Positions 53,331 to 62,040 of a stretch of DNA of 64,000 bases are shown piece after piece. Position 1 is the first letter of the stretch, and each line of letters begins with the position of its first letter. Origin of the DNA: Maricaulis sp963975345 (GTDB lineage: Bacteria; Pseudomonadota; Alphaproteobacteria; Caulobacterales; Maricaulaceae); the NCBI RefSeq assembly GCF_963975345.1, contig NZ_CAXBGE010000004.1:212679-276678 (forward strand), read 5' to 3'. The position numbers and the translations under genes are program-made. Below the pieces are notes generated by a model. That model was not told the origin of the DNA. It worked only from the letters and a program-made list of their open reading frames with translations, and searched no databases.

Positions 53331-54707
53331 CTACTCCGTATAGCAGACGGCCCTCACCGCCTGCACGATATCCTCAACGCCCGGAAGCGAGAGCTTTTCC
53401 AGATTGCCGGCATAGGGCAAAGGCACGTCTTTCTGGTGTACGCGCGCTGGCGGGGCGTCGAGATAATCGAAGGTTTCGGCGGTGACGACGGCGGCAATCT
53501 CGGCCCCGACGCCCATCCGGCCCCAGCCCTCTTCGGCGCAGACGATGCGATTGGTTTTCTTGACGCTGGCGACGACGGTATCCGTGTCGAGCGGACGCAG
53601 GGTGCGCAGATCGATCACTTCGGCGGAGATGCCCTCCTGGCTGAGGATCTCAGCGGCCTGCAGGGCGTATCCCACCATCCGGCTGTGTGCGGTGATCGTC
53701 ACGTCTGTGCCTTCACGGCGCACTTTGGCCTTGCCGATCGGGACGATCCAGTCGTCCAGATCCGGTACATCGAAGCTCTCGCCATAAATCATTTCATGCT
53801 CGAGGAAGACAACCGGATTGGGATCACGGATCGCGGCCTTGAGCAGGCCCTTGGCGTCGGCGGCATCATAGGGCGCGACGACTTTCAGGCCCGGCACATT
53901 GGCATACCAGGACGCGTAATCATGGCTGTGCTGGGCACCGACCCGGCTGGCAGCGCCATTGGGGCCACGGAAGACGATCGGGCAGCCCATCTGGCCGCCG
54001 GACATGTAGAGCGTTTTGGCGGCGGAATTGATGATGTGGTCAATCGCCTGCATGGCGAAATTGAAGGTCATGAATTCAACCACGGGGCGAAGACCGTTGA
54101 AGGCCGCACCAACGCCAAGGCCGGCAAAGCCATGCTCGGTGATCGGCGTGTCGACGACGCGGCGGGCGCCGAATTCATCGAGTAGGCCACGCGTGACCTT
54201 GTAGGCACCCTGGTATTCGGCCACTTCCTCGCCCATCACGAAGACGGTCTCGTCGCGGCGCATTTCCTCCGCCATGGCGTCACGCAGGGCGTCGCGCACG
54301 GTGGTCGAGGTCATCTTGGTGCCGGCGGGAATTTCGGGATCGTGCATGGCCGGCGCTGCGGCGGGTGCAGATTGCGCCTCGGCCGGTGCTGCAGCGGCTT
54401 TGGGCTCGGCGGAAGCGGGTGCCGACTTGGTCTCCGGCGCCGCCTCGACAGCGCTCGCATCCTCGCCCTCTTCGGCCAGAACGGCGATCACGGCATTGAC
54501 CTTCACATTCTCGGTGCCCTCGGCGACGAGCAATTTGGCGACCACGCCCTCCTCGACGGCTTCGACTTCCATCGTCGCCTTGTCGGTCTCGATTTCGGCG
54601 ATCACCATGCCGGAGGTGACGCTATCGCCCTCCTTGATATTCCACTTGGCGAGCGTGCCCTCTTCCATGGTCGGCGAAAGGGCGGGCATGAGGATTTCAA
54701 TCGACAT
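53331..54707 (-). CDS. pdhB: Pyruvate dehydrogenase E1 beta with N-terminal lipoyl domain
   Basis: The beta subunit of the heterotetrameric E1, 458 residues. An N-terminal lipoyl domain (Lys43 in ETDKATMEVE) and Ala/Pro-rich linker precede the transketolase-like catalytic domain (residues 130-455; MGEEVAEYQGAYKVTRGLL, TPITEHGFAGLGVGAA). The lipoyl fusion to E1-beta is known in alphaproteobacteria. With PdhA it decarboxylates pyruvate and acetylates the E2 lipoyl group. The NTF2-like gene is inserted between it and pdhA. Confidence 0.95.
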   Translation of the reverse strand: MSIEILMPALSPTMEEGTLAKWNIKEGDSVTSGMVIAEIETDKATMEVEAVEEGVVAKLLVAEGTENVKVNAVIAVLAEEGEDASAVEAAPETKSAPASAEPKAAAAPAEAQSAPAAAPAMHDPEIPAGTKMTSTTVRDALRDAMAEEMRRDETVFVMGEEVAEYQGAYKVTRGLLDEFGARRVVDTPITEHGFAGLGVGAAFNGLRPVVEFMTFNFAMQAIDHIINSAAKTLYMSGGQMGCPIVFRGPNGAASRVGAQHSHDYASWYANVPGLKVVAPYDAADAKGLLKAAIRDPNPVVFLEHEMIYGESFDVPDLDDWIVPIGKAKVRREGTDVTITAHSRMVGYALQAAEILSQEGISAEVIDLRTLRPLDTDTVVASVKKTNRIVCAEEGWGRMGVGAEIAAVVTAETFDYLDAPPARVHQKDVPLPYAGNLEKLSLPGVEDIVQAVRAVCYTE

Positions 54708-54745
54708 CGGTCAATTCCTGTCAGTGGTCAGAGCGAGCGAGGCGC

Positions 54746-55156
54746 TCAATTATTGGCCGCTTCCGGCTTGTAGCGCAGCGCGTGGGTGCGCATGCGATTG
54801 GCAAATTCGATCAGCGTGTTGAGCGGGCGGATCAGAACTTCGATCCGCGCCATTTCGCCATTGTCATTGACGGTGATGCGGTCAAACCCGACCAGGCCCA
54901 TGCCGTCGACCGTGCCGGTGAATTCGAGGATCACCTCATTGCCGTCAACCCATTGCTGGCGATAGTCGAAATCCTCGACGATCGAGATCACGCCCATCAG
55001 GATATGCAGGATGTAATGCTTGTCGTCCGACGGCTTCCAGATCACCGGCGAGTGCAGCTCACAGCCTTCGGCGACAATCGAGGCCAGCTTGGCCCGGTCG
55101 CGGTCGCGCACGGCGGCATGCCAGTTCTCGATGAAATGCTTCACTTGCGGGGTCAT
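54746..55156 (-). CDS. SnoaL/NTF2-like protein in the pdh operon
   Basis: A 136-residue SnoaL-like/NTF2 fold protein (HFIENWHAAVRDRDRAKLASI; IEVLIRPLNTLIEFANRM). Function unknown; such folds serve as isomerases or small-ligand binders. The ATG at 55156 has an ideal GGAGG seven bases upstream, and is preferred over an in-frame GTG at 55162 that overlaps the pdhA stop. It is embedded between pdhA and pdhB, a position that is unusual and implies co-expression. Confidence 0.75.
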   Translation of the reverse strand: MTPQVKHFIENWHAAVRDRDRAKLASIVAEGCELHSPVIWKPSDDKHYILHILMGVISIVEDFDYRQQWVDGNEVILEFTGTVDGMGLVGFDRITVNDNGEMARIEVLIRPLNTLIEFANRMRTHALRYKPEAANN

Positions 55157-55158
55157 GC

Positions 55159-56163
55159 TCACGCCTCCACCAACACGTCAGTCCACAACTCGCTCGGATC
55201 GGGCTCCGGCGAGGTTTTGGCGAATTCGGCGGCGGCGTTGACGATGACCTTGACCTCCTTGTCGAGCGCCTTGAGATCGTCTTCGGTCGCGTGACCGCCT
55301 TCGATGAGGCGTTTCTTGATCAGATCGATCGGGTCGTGATGGCTGCGGATATCGTCGACTTCCTCGCGGGTGCGGTATTTGGCCGGATCCGACATCGAGT
55401 GACCGCGATAGCGATAGGTTTTCATTTCCAGAATGAAGGGCCCGTCGCCGGAGCGGGCGTGTTTGGCGGCCATCTCGGCAGCCGTGCGAACGGCCTCGAC
55501 ATCCATGCCGTCGACTTCAATGCCGGGAATACCGAAGGAGGCGCCGCGTTTGTGCAGCTTGGTCTCGGACGAAGCGCGTCCGACCGAAGTACCCATCGCG
55601 TACTGATTATTTTCGATCACATAGACCACCGGCAGACGCCAGAGCTGGGCCATGTTGAAGCTTTCATAGACCTGGCCCTGATTGGCGGCGCCATCGCCGA
55701 AATAGGCGACCGAGATCTTGCCGTTGTCCTTGTAGCGATCCGCGAAGGCGAGGCCGGTGCCGAGCGAGACCTGGGCACCAACAATGCCGTGGCCGCCATA
55801 GAAATGCTTCTCGCGAGAGAACATGTGCATCGAGCCGCCCTTGCCGCGCGAATAGCCGCCGGCGCGCCCGGTTAGCTCGGCCATCACGCCATTGGGGTCC
55901 ATGCCCTTGGCGAGCATGTGGGCGTGGTCGCGATAGCCGGTGATGACCTGGTCGCCCTCTTCAAGCGCCGCCTGGACGCCGACCACCACGGCCTCCTGGC
56001 CGATATACAAATGGCAGAAGCCGGCAATCAGACCCATGCCATAAAGCTGGCCGGCCTTTTCCTCGAAACGCCGCATCAGCAGCATTTCCGAATAGTATTG
56101 CAGCAGCTGGTCCTTGCCGGCAGCTTTAACGGTGGTCGTGGCGGTTTTGCGCTTGGCGGCCAT
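55159..56163 (-). CDS. pdhA: Pyruvate dehydrogenase E1 alpha
   Basis: The thiamine-diphosphate-binding alpha subunit, about 334 residues. The ThDP motif GDGAANQGQVYESFNMAQLW, the central YGGHGIVGAQ and the phosphorylation-loop region YRYRGHSMSDPAKYR are typical. The ATG at 56163 (MAAKRKTATT) is preferred; a GTG in frame at 56175 adds four residues. It is the first pdh gene. An inverted repeat with operator-like palindromes lies 145-225 bp upstream. Confidence 0.96.
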   Translation of the reverse strand: MAAKRKTATTTVKAAGKDQLLQYYSEMLLMRRFEEKAGQLYGMGLIAGFCHLYIGQEAVVVGVQAALEEGDQVITGYRDHAHMLAKGMDPNGVMAELTGRAGGYSRGKGGSMHMFSREKHFYGGHGIVGAQVSLGTGLAFADRYKDNGKISVAYFGDGAANQGQVYESFNMAQLWRLPVVYVIENNQYAMGTSVGRASSETKLHKRGASFGIPGIEVDGMDVEAVRTAAEMAAKHARSGDGPFILEMKTYRYRGHSMSDPAKYRTREEVDDIRSHHDPIDLIKKRLIEGGHATEDDLKALDKEVKVIVNAAAEFAKTSPEPDPSELWTDVLVEA

Positions 56164-56308
56164 TATTTCGTACACGAAACAGATGTTTCGCGCTCCTCTT
56201 TGTCGCTATCGCCATGTATCAGAAATCGCCTGTCAGGGGCAAGCGGCGGCGCGACATCTCGCCAGTGCGGGGAAAGCTGAGCGGCCCGCAGGCCTGCAAC
56301 AACCACTG

Positions 56309-56386
56309 CGTCTTCCTGACGTAAGTCAGGAGCTCGACGCCGTAGAGCTCAATGATATCGAGGTCCTGACTTACGTCAGGAAGACG
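56309..56386. promoter_or_regulatory. Perfect 23-bp inverted repeat with nested palindromes upstream of pdhA
   Basis: Arms at 56309-56331 and 56364-56386 are perfect reverse complements of each other. Each arm contains a smaller palindrome, CCTGAC-N4-GTCAGG, centred about 53 bp apart (five helical turns). The extended arms match over 28 bases with one mismatch. It lies between ftsB and pdhA, both leftward, so it could be a terminator for ftsB or an operator pair for pdhA. Confidence 0.55.
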
Positions 56387-56428
56387 AACATGTTTGGTGA
56401 GGATGAGGGGAAGCGGGTGGAAGCCCGC

Positions 56429-56740
56429 TCAGCGGCCGTCGTCAGTGGTGATCTCGACGATAAAGTCGCGCGGATGGGCGACATTGAGGATGGTGCGGGC
56501 GCGTTCCTCGACATAGTCGAGGTCGAGACTGTCAGAGCGCAGGCGCGCTGCGGTGGTTTCAAGCGCCTCGCGTTCGAATTGGGCTTCGGCGAGTTCGATT
56601 TCGGCGGCGTGGAGATCGTTCTTGACGACGATCCAGTTGAGCACCCCCTGCTCGCCCGTCAGCGCGTGATAGCCGAAATAGGCAATCGCGACCGCGAGGA
56701 AACAGCTGGGAAGAATACGCTTGATCGCGTCCAATGCCAC
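56429..56740 (-). CDS. ftsB: Septum formation initiator, FtsB/DivIC type
   Basis: A small bitopic division protein of about 103 residues. A single membrane helix (LPSCFLAVAIAYFGYHAL) is followed by a coiled coil (DLHAAEIELAEAQFEREALE) and a short conserved tail (DYVEERARTILNVAHP), as in FtsB, a partner of FtsL and FtsQ. The GTG at 56740, with an upstream AGGG, is preferred over a longer in-frame start at 56791. The eno/ftsB/pdhA order is typical of alphaproteobacteria. Confidence 0.88.
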   Translation of the reverse strand: MALDAIKRILPSCFLAVAIAYFGYHALTGEQGVLNWIVVKNDLHAAEIELAEAQFEREALETTAARLRSDSLDLDYVEERARTILNVAHPRDFIVEITTDDGR

Positions 56741-56927
56741 ACACCCTGATCTTCGGCCTTTTCGGCCTGTTCGATGAGGATGATTGAACACGATCAGGCT
56801 TTAGGAAGCGTGAATCCGGGATTCAGGCCCCGGTAAGATACGGGCCGCAAATGCGGCAGAAATCGCCATCATCACCGGTTCTGCCAGGCGCGTTGGGACC
56901 GGCATGGATGGGCATCATGCTGATCGA

Positions 56928-57716
56928 TCAACCCGGCTTGAGCGCCAGCGTGGCGAAACTGGTCGGCATATAGGCGTTGAGCGGCGTAGCCTCGTCAGAC
57001 CAGTCATCCTGGTAGAAACCGGCAATCAGGAGACCCGCCTCGATCTGCCCACCGATCTGGGATTCGAGGCTGTGGCTGAATTCCAACGCCTCTCGCTGTT
57101 CGATTCGGGCCTGGACCTGCGCCTCGGGCAGATCCCGCGCCGCGTTAAACGGCAATTTATAGCGAACCTGCAACGCAGCCCCGCCCTCGACCGCAGCATG
57201 ATCAAACAACCAGAAATCCGGATTGACGAAACCCGAAAGCAATCGCCCGCCCGGCTTGAGGACTTCCGCGCACTGCCGCCAGACTGGCGCAAGGTCGGCA
57301 ATGAAGAGATTGGAGGTGGGGTGGAAGATCAGATCGAACCCGCCGCTGACATGCTCGGACAGGCGCGTCATATCCGCTTCGGTCACAGTCAGGTCGAGGC
57401 CGTCGCGCTGGGCCACAAACACGTCCTTGGCCAGTTGCGCCGCGGAAATATCCAACACGGTCACATCGGCCCCCGCCGCTGCGAGCACCGGAGCCTGCTG
57501 CCCGCCCGACCCGGCCAAGCAGAGTACACGCGCGCCCTGCAGCGGACCGAACCAGTCACGCGGGACGGATTTGTTAGGCGTCAGAATCACCGACCATTCG
57601 CCGCGCCGTGCCGCAGCGATCACGTCGGCACTGACCGGTTGGCACCAGGGACTGTCTCCGCGATCGGATTCAGTATTCCAAGCGGACGCATTGTGGCGGT
57701 GAATATCCATGCGCAC
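56928..57716 (-). CDS. Class I SAM-dependent methyltransferase
   Basis: A 262-residue methyltransferase. SAM motif I is VLCLAGSGGQQAPVLAAAGA, with the acidic post-I residue in VTVLDIS; motif IV is in the GGFDLIFHPTS region. The N-terminal MRMDIHRHNASAWN and the C-terminal LNAYMPTSFATLALK match a common uncharacterised bacterial family. Substrate unknown. It lies between eno and ftsB, 21 bp downstream of eno. Confidence 0.85.
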   Translation of the reverse strand: MRMDIHRHNASAWNTESDRGDSPWCQPVSADVIAAARRGEWSVILTPNKSVPRDWFGPLQGARVLCLAGSGGQQAPVLAAAGADVTVLDISAAQLAKDVFVAQRDGLDLTVTEADMTRLSEHVSGGFDLIFHPTSNLFIADLAPVWRQCAEVLKPGGRLLSGFVNPDFWLFDHAAVEGGAALQVRYKLPFNAARDLPEAQVQARIEQREALEFSHSLESQIGGQIEAGLLIAGFYQDDWSDEATPLNAYMPTSFATLALKPG

Positions 57717-57737
57717 CCTCCAATGCCCGGCGCAGCC

Positions 57738-59009
57738 TCAGCTGATCGCGCTGCCGCCGGCATAAACGCCCATATCGCCCAGCTCGGATTCGATCCGCAG
57801 CAGCTGGTTGTATTTGGCGGTACGGTCGGAGCGGGCCAGCGATCCGGTCTTGATCTGCCCGCAATTGGTCGCGACGGCGAGATCGGCAATGATCGAATCC
57901 TCGGTCTCGCCGGAACGGTGTGACATCACGGCGGAATAACCGGAGCGCAGTGCCATATCGACGGCATCGAGGGTTTCCGACAGCGTGCCGATCTGGTTGA
58001 CCTTGACGAGGATGGAATTGGCGGCGCCCACTTCAATGCCGTGGGCGAGGCGTTCCGGATTGGTGACGAAGAGATCATCGCCGACCAGCTGGCAGCGGCC
58101 ATCGAGGCGCGTCGTCAGGGCTTTCCAGCCCTCCCAGTCATCCTCGGCCATGCCGTCTTCGATCGAGATGATCGGGTAGTTGTTGACCAGGGTTTCGAGA
58201 TAGGCCGAGAAGCTCTCGGAATCATGTGTCTTGCCGGAGCCGGCCAGCACATATTTGCCGTCCTTGTAAAACTCGGTCGAAGCGAGGTCGAGCGCCAGGG
58301 CGACATCCTCGCCCGGCTTGTAACCGGCTGATTCGATGGCTTTCATGATCACGTCGAGCGCCTGTTCAGCGGTGGCGATATCGGGGGCGAAACCGCCCTC
58401 ATCGCCGACATTGGTGTTGAGGCCGTCGGCCTTCAGACGCGCCTTGAGGGCGTGGAAAACCTCGGCGCCGCAACGCAAAGCTTCGGAAAAGCTTTCCATG
58501 CCGACCGGCATGATCATGAATTCCTGGAAGTCGATCGGATTGTCGGCATGGGCGCCGCCATTGATGATATTCATCATCGGCGTCGGCAAAACGCGGGCAT
58601 TGAGCCCGCCGATATAGCGATAGAGCGGCTGGCCAAAGCTCTCCGCTGCGGCGCGCGCCACAGCGAGCGAGACGCCCAGGGTCGCATTGGCGCCGAGCCG
58701 CGCCTTGTTGGGCGTGCCGTCGAGCTCGATCAGGGCGGCATCGATCCGGCGCTGATTTTCGGCATCAAAGCCGCCAATGGTCTCGAAAATCTCGCCTTCG
58801 ATGGCCGCGATCGCCTTGAGCACGCCTTTGCCGCCATAGCGATCCCCGCCATCGCGCATCTCGACCGCTTCATGCTTGCCGGTCGAAGCGCCGGAAGGCA
58901 CAGCGGCGCGGCCAAAACTGCCATCCTCCAGCAGCACATCGACTTCAACGGTTGGATTGCCGCGGCTGTCGAGGATTTCACGGGCGAGAATATCGGTGAT
59001 GGCGGTCAT
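57738..59009 (-). CDS. eno: Enolase
   Basis: Glycolytic phosphopyruvate hydratase, 423 residues. The N-terminus ITDILAREILDSRGNPTVEV, the MNIINGGAHADN motif, metal ligands in ALDLAST, SIEDGMAEDDW and GDDLFVTN, and the signature VNQIGTL are all intact. The ATG at 59009 is standard; a longer frame to 59099 is not homologous. It also takes part in the RNA degradosome in proteobacteria. Confidence 0.97.
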   Translation of the reverse strand: MTAITDILAREILDSRGNPTVEVDVLLEDGSFGRAAVPSGASTGKHEAVEMRDGGDRYGGKGVLKAIAAIEGEIFETIGGFDAENQRRIDAALIELDGTPNKARLGANATLGVSLAVARAAAESFGQPLYRYIGGLNARVLPTPMMNIINGGAHADNPIDFQEFMIMPVGMESFSEALRCGAEVFHALKARLKADGLNTNVGDEGGFAPDIATAEQALDVIMKAIESAGYKPGEDVALALDLASTEFYKDGKYVLAGSGKTHDSESFSAYLETLVNNYPIISIEDGMAEDDWEGWKALTTRLDGRCQLVGDDLFVTNPERLAHGIEVGAANSILVKVNQIGTLSETLDAVDMALRSGYSAVMSHRSGETEDSIIADLAVATNCGQIKTGSLARSDRTAKYNQLLRIESELGDMGVYAGGSAIS

Positions 59010-59115
59010 GAGGGTCAGGCTCCGGGGCGGATGGCGTTGAGGCGCTTCATAGACAAAGCCGGGCGTCAGGCAAAGCCCAACTTGGCAGGCCCGGTCCAAT
59101 CGGGGCTGAAACGCA

Positions 59116-59148
59116 ACAGGCGCGTCCCGGTTTCCGGAACGCGCCTGT
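59116..59148 (-). terminator. rpmF terminator hairpin
   Basis: ACAGGCGCGTCCCGG (59116-59130) pairs with CCGGAACGCGCCTGT (59134-59148) around a 3-base loop, with one mismatch in 15. It is 44 bp downstream of rpmF and upstream of eno, both leftward; read leftward, TGCGTTT follows. Confidence 0.65.
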
Positions 59149-59192
59149 GGAAATTCATGCCCACAGCACCAGCGGCGCTGCGGCGATACGAA

Positions 59193-59375
59193 TCAGTCGT
59201 CCTTGACGTCGAGGATCTGGCGGCCGCGATACATGCCGGACTTCAGATCGACATGGTGCGGACGACGCAGCTCGCCGGAATCCTTGTCTTCGACATAGAC
59301 AGGGTTGGACAGGGCGTCGTGGCTGCGGCGCATGCCGCGCTTGGACGGCGTAGTTTTTCTTTTAGGGACGGCCAT
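59193..59375 (-). CDS. rpmF: 50S ribosomal protein L32
   Basis: A 60-residue ribosomal protein of the large subunit. The start MAVPKRKTTPSKRGMRRSHD is diagnostic, and the length is as expected. No zinc-binding Cys quartet is present, as in many alphaproteobacterial L32 proteins. It has its own upstream region and terminator. The ATG at 59375 was chosen; a longer in-frame reading is not homologous. Confidence 0.97.
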   Translation of the reverse strand: MAVPKRKTTPSKRGMRRSHDALSNPVYVEDKDSGELRRPHHVDLKSGMYRGRQILDVKDD

Positions 59376-59570
59376 CAGGCTCTCCACGATGCTAAATACG
59401 GTTAGAGATGGTGCGAACCACCCGTTAGAGCCGCGCCATATAGCCGCTTCGAACTGGCCACGCAAGCGTTCGGGACGCTTGTTCGTGACATTCGCGGCCA
59501 ACAGGCGTATTAACCTTTTGTGGGCGACGCCGCAGACCGCACGATCACGAGACACGAACACTCATTGAAC

Positions 59571-59760
59571 TTAGGTCGACTGCAGAACGACGCCGCCCTT
59601 TTTCTCCTCAATATGTGCCGGATCAGGTCCGTTGCGTCCGCCATCGTCACCAGCTCCGGCCGCTTTGCGGCCACCACTATCGCCCTCCTCTTCCTTGATG
59701 GAAGAGGTGTCGCCGAAAGCGACGGAGATGGTGACGGCCTCGCGGAAATAATCGGGGCAG
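59571..59760 (-). pseudogene. Possible 3' remnant of a leftward gene
   Basis: About 63 codons in a leftward frame keep strong GC3 coding bias and end in TAA at 59571 (EEEGDSGGRKAAGAG, DPAHIEEKKGGVVLQST). No plausible start is found; upstream the frame runs into an inverted repeat where the bias stops. It looks like the C-terminal end of a protein cut by an insertion or deletion, but it could be a small real gene starting at a TTG at 59807. Confidence 0.35.
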
Positions 59761-59801
59761 ACACAATTAATCTGTCCTCGCTGCCCTGATAATTGTGTCT
59801 G
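59758..59801. repeat. 12-bp inverted repeat at a composition break
   Basis: CAGACACAATTA (59758-59769) and its complement TAATTGTGTCTG (59790-59801) are perfect inverted repeats 20 bp apart, extending weakly to GGG/CCC. They coincide with the loss of coding bias and may be ends or a footprint of a mobile element. No transposase is present. Confidence 0.45.
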
Positions 59802-59882
59802 TCCCAATTAATTCAGATAGTCAGCATTGCGCGAGTGGACGCTATTCTGGGTTCCAAAATGTCAACGTAGGAGCGGTGTCTG

Positions 59883-60257
59883 ATGAAAGCCAAGATATTG
59901 GAGTTTTTGAGCGTCGTCGGGATAGCTACGATTCTCCAGAAATCATGCTTTATCCTGATAACAATCGCTGGCTACCTGAATTGGGCTGGCGTTATCTGGG
60001 TGTTGGTCATATACGCGGCTGTGTCAGTGGTCGTAATTGAGCTGCTTTTTAAAGGCGGCCGTCAAGCCTATGCGTTGCAATTCACGGTTTTTGGCTATGT
60101 GGTGTTCTCACATCGTGTGCAGTCGATGCTTGAGCAAGGTGGTGTTGCGGTTTCAGCGCCCTATTGGTGGGGAACCGGGGTAGCATCCGTCTTGTACTTG
60201 TTAGCGCTTTTTGCGATTTTTAGAAGGCACAGAAATGGCCTTGAGCCCTATTGGTAG
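59883..60257 (+). CDS. Small hypothetical membrane protein
   Basis: A 124-residue protein with four hydrophobic segments (FLSVVGIATILQKS, GVIWVLVIYAAVSVVVIELL, VASVLYLLALFAIF and one between). An AGGAG site lies just upstream. Not recognised. Its codon use is clearly AT-richer than its neighbours, which suggests horizontal acquisition together with the adjacent inverted repeat. Confidence 0.55.
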   Translation: MKAKILEFLSVVGIATILQKSCFILITIAGYLNWAGVIWVLVIYAAVSVVVIELLFKGGRQAYALQFTVFGYVVFSHRVQSMLEQGGVAVSAPYWWGTGVASVLYLLALFAIFRRHRNGLEPYW

Positions 60258-60642
60258 CAATTTAAATGGCTGAAGAAATTGAGACAGGCACAGTTAGCGC
60301 ACATCAAAAAAGTGGTGACCGGCACCCATTTCCAAAAGCCAAGCATCCATAAGATCGATTGAATTTCCAATCCCGCCGCGGCCCGCGGATACGGATGTCT
60401 CCCCCGTGCCATCCTCGCGCTTATCCGCCCCCCGCCGCACCAGGCTATACTCTCCCCAACATCGCTCTTTGACATCGTTAGCCCAAACTCAATCCCCGCC
60501 GGATTGCGTCCACCCGTCCGGCATCAGCGCGCTGCCCTCTACGCATCCTCGCTGTAGTCATAGTAGTAGTAAGACCCCTCACCCAACCGATTCCAATTTT
60601 GCGAATTGGGCCCAAGAGACACCGTCACAGGCAGGACAGGCC
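60258..60642. other. 385-bp stretch before the decarboxylase gene
   Basis: No gene is supported. A 28-codon reading frame at 60266-60352 has no ribosome site. A short GTAGTAGTAA run occurs near 60560, and a GCAGGACAGG ribosome-binding-like site lies just before the decarboxylase ATG. The composition changes from AT-rich back to GC-rich around 60375. Confidence 0.5.
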
Positions 60643-62040
60643 ATGGATCTGGAACAATACGACCTTTGGGCCAAGCGGATCGCCGACTGGACGGTCGATT
60701 ACCTCGCCAATTTGCGTGATCGCCCGGTGCGGGCCCAGACGCAGCCGGGCGACATCTTGCGCCAGCTCCCCGCCGCGCCGCCGGAAGGCGCTGAAACGAT
60801 GGAGCGCATCTTCGCCGATTTCGAGGCCATCGTGCCTGACGGCATGACGCATTGGCAGCATCCGCGCTTTTTCGCCTATTTCCCCGCCAATGTGGCTCCC
60901 GCCTCGATGCTGGCCGAACAGATCACCGCCGCGATGGGCGCGCAATGCATGCTGTGGCAGACCTCACCGGCGGCGACCGAAATGGAAACCCGCATGGTCG
61001 ACTGGATGCGCCAAGCGCTCGGCCTGCCGGACGGCTTTCGCGGCGTCATCCAGGACAGCGCTTCCTCGGCCACCCTCGCCGCTATCCTGACCATGCGCGA
61101 GCGTGCCCTTGGCTGGTCTGGCAATACCGCCGGTCTGTCCAGCCAGCCCCGCCTGCGAATCTACGCCTCGGCCCAAGCGCATTCCTCGATCGACAAGGCG
61201 GTGCGTATTGCCGGCATCGGCCAGGACAATCTGGTCAGGATCGCCACCGATGAGGATGATTCGATGCGCCCGAACGCCCTGAGCGCCGCCATCGCTGCCG
61301 ACCGCGCCGCCGGATATACGCCCGCCGGAGTGGTGTTGTGCGTCGGTGGGACCTCGGTGGGCGCCTCTGACCCGATTGCCGCCATCCTCGCCATCGCCGC
61401 CGCCGAAGGCCTCTACAGCCATGTTGACGCGGCTTGGGCGGGATCGGCGATGATCTGTCCGGAATTGCGCGACATCTGGGCCGACGTGGAGGGCGCCGAC
61501 TCCATCGTCTTCAATCCCCACAAATGGCTCGGCGCGCAATTTGATTGCTCAATCCAATTCCTCGCCGACCCGGGCCCGCAAGTGCGCACGCTCGGTCTGC
61601 GGCCGGATTATCTCGAAACGCCCGGTCTTGATGATGGCGGGGCGGAGGGGCTGGTCAATTACAGCGAATGGACCGTGCCACTCGGGCGCCGTTTCCGCGC
61701 GCTCAAGCTCTGGTTCCTGATCCGCGCCTACGGGCTGGAAGGCCTGCGCACCCGCATCCGCAACCATATCGCTTGGGCGAATGAGGCCGCGACCGCAATC
61801 GCCGCCCTGCCCGGCTTTCGGCTTGTGACGCCGTGCCGCTTCTCGCTGTTCACCTTCGCCTACCAGTCCGCCGCGGCAACGCGAAACCTGCTCGACCGCG
61901 TCAATGCCGATGGCCGCACCTATCTGACCCAGACCGTGCATAACGACCAGTTCGTCATCCGCTTTCAGGTCGGCCAGTTCGATTGCAACCGCGAGGACGT
62001 GATGATGGCCGTCGATGTACTGGCTGAGCTGACGGCTTAG
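60643..62040 (+). CDS. PLP-dependent group II amino acid decarboxylase
   Basis: A 465-residue decarboxylase of the aromatic-L-amino-acid/glutamate class (fold type I). It starts MDLEQYDLWAKRIADW, with FPANVAPASML and the aromatic decarboxylase-like MTHWQHPRFFAYF. The PLP Lys lies in DSIVFNPHKWLGAQFDCS, with the carboxyl-side Asp in HVDAAWAG. Likely substrate tryptophan, tyrosine or DOPA; not decidable here. The ATG at 60643 has an AGGACAGG site; a longer frame lacks homology. Convergent overlap with the GIN-domain gene. Confidence 0.88.
   Translation: MDLEQYDLWAKRIADWTVDYLANLRDRPVRAQTQPGDILRQLPAAPPEGAETMERIFADFEAIVPDGMTHWQHPRFFAYFPANVAPASMLAEQITAAMGAQCMLWQTSPAATEMETRMVDWMRQALGLPDGFRGVIQDSASSATLAAILTMRERALGWSGNTAGLSSQPRLRIYASAQAHSSIDKAVRIAGIGQDNLVRIATDEDDSMRPNALSAAIAADRAAGYTPAGVVLCVGGTSVGASDPIAAILAIAAAEGLYSHVDAAWAGSAMICPELRDIWADVEGADSIVFNPHKWLGAQFDCSIQFLADPGPQVRTLGLRPDYLETPGLDDGGAEGLVNYSEWTVPLGRRFRALKLWFLIRAYGLEGLRTRIRNHIAWANEAATAIAALPGFRLVTPCRFSLFTFAYQSAAATRNLLDRVNADGRTYLTQTVHNDQFVIRFQVGQFDCNREDVMMAVDVLAELTA

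Larger units (their letters stand above)
59376..59882. other. 507-bp non-genic stretch upstream of rpmF
   Basis: It contains the rpmF leader, a short hairpin (CAAGCGT/ACGCTTG at 59463-59481), a leftward gene remnant (59571-59760) and a 12-bp inverted repeat (59758-59801). No complete gene is supported. Base composition becomes more AT-rich from about 59790 on. Confidence 0.6.

Noticed and set aside
58452..59405. 317-codon plus-strand open frame antisense to eno and rpmF
   Set aside because: It spans two unmistakable genes on the other strand and an intergenic terminator.
60266..60352. 28-codon reading frame beginning MAEEIETGTVS
   Set aside because: No ribosome-binding site, no homology recognised, too short to support as a gene.
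60550..60575. Short GTAGTAGTAA run as a possible microsatellite or CRISPR-like repeat
   Set aside because: Only a few trinucleotide copies and no spaced repeat structure; no CRISPR array was seen anywhere in the window.
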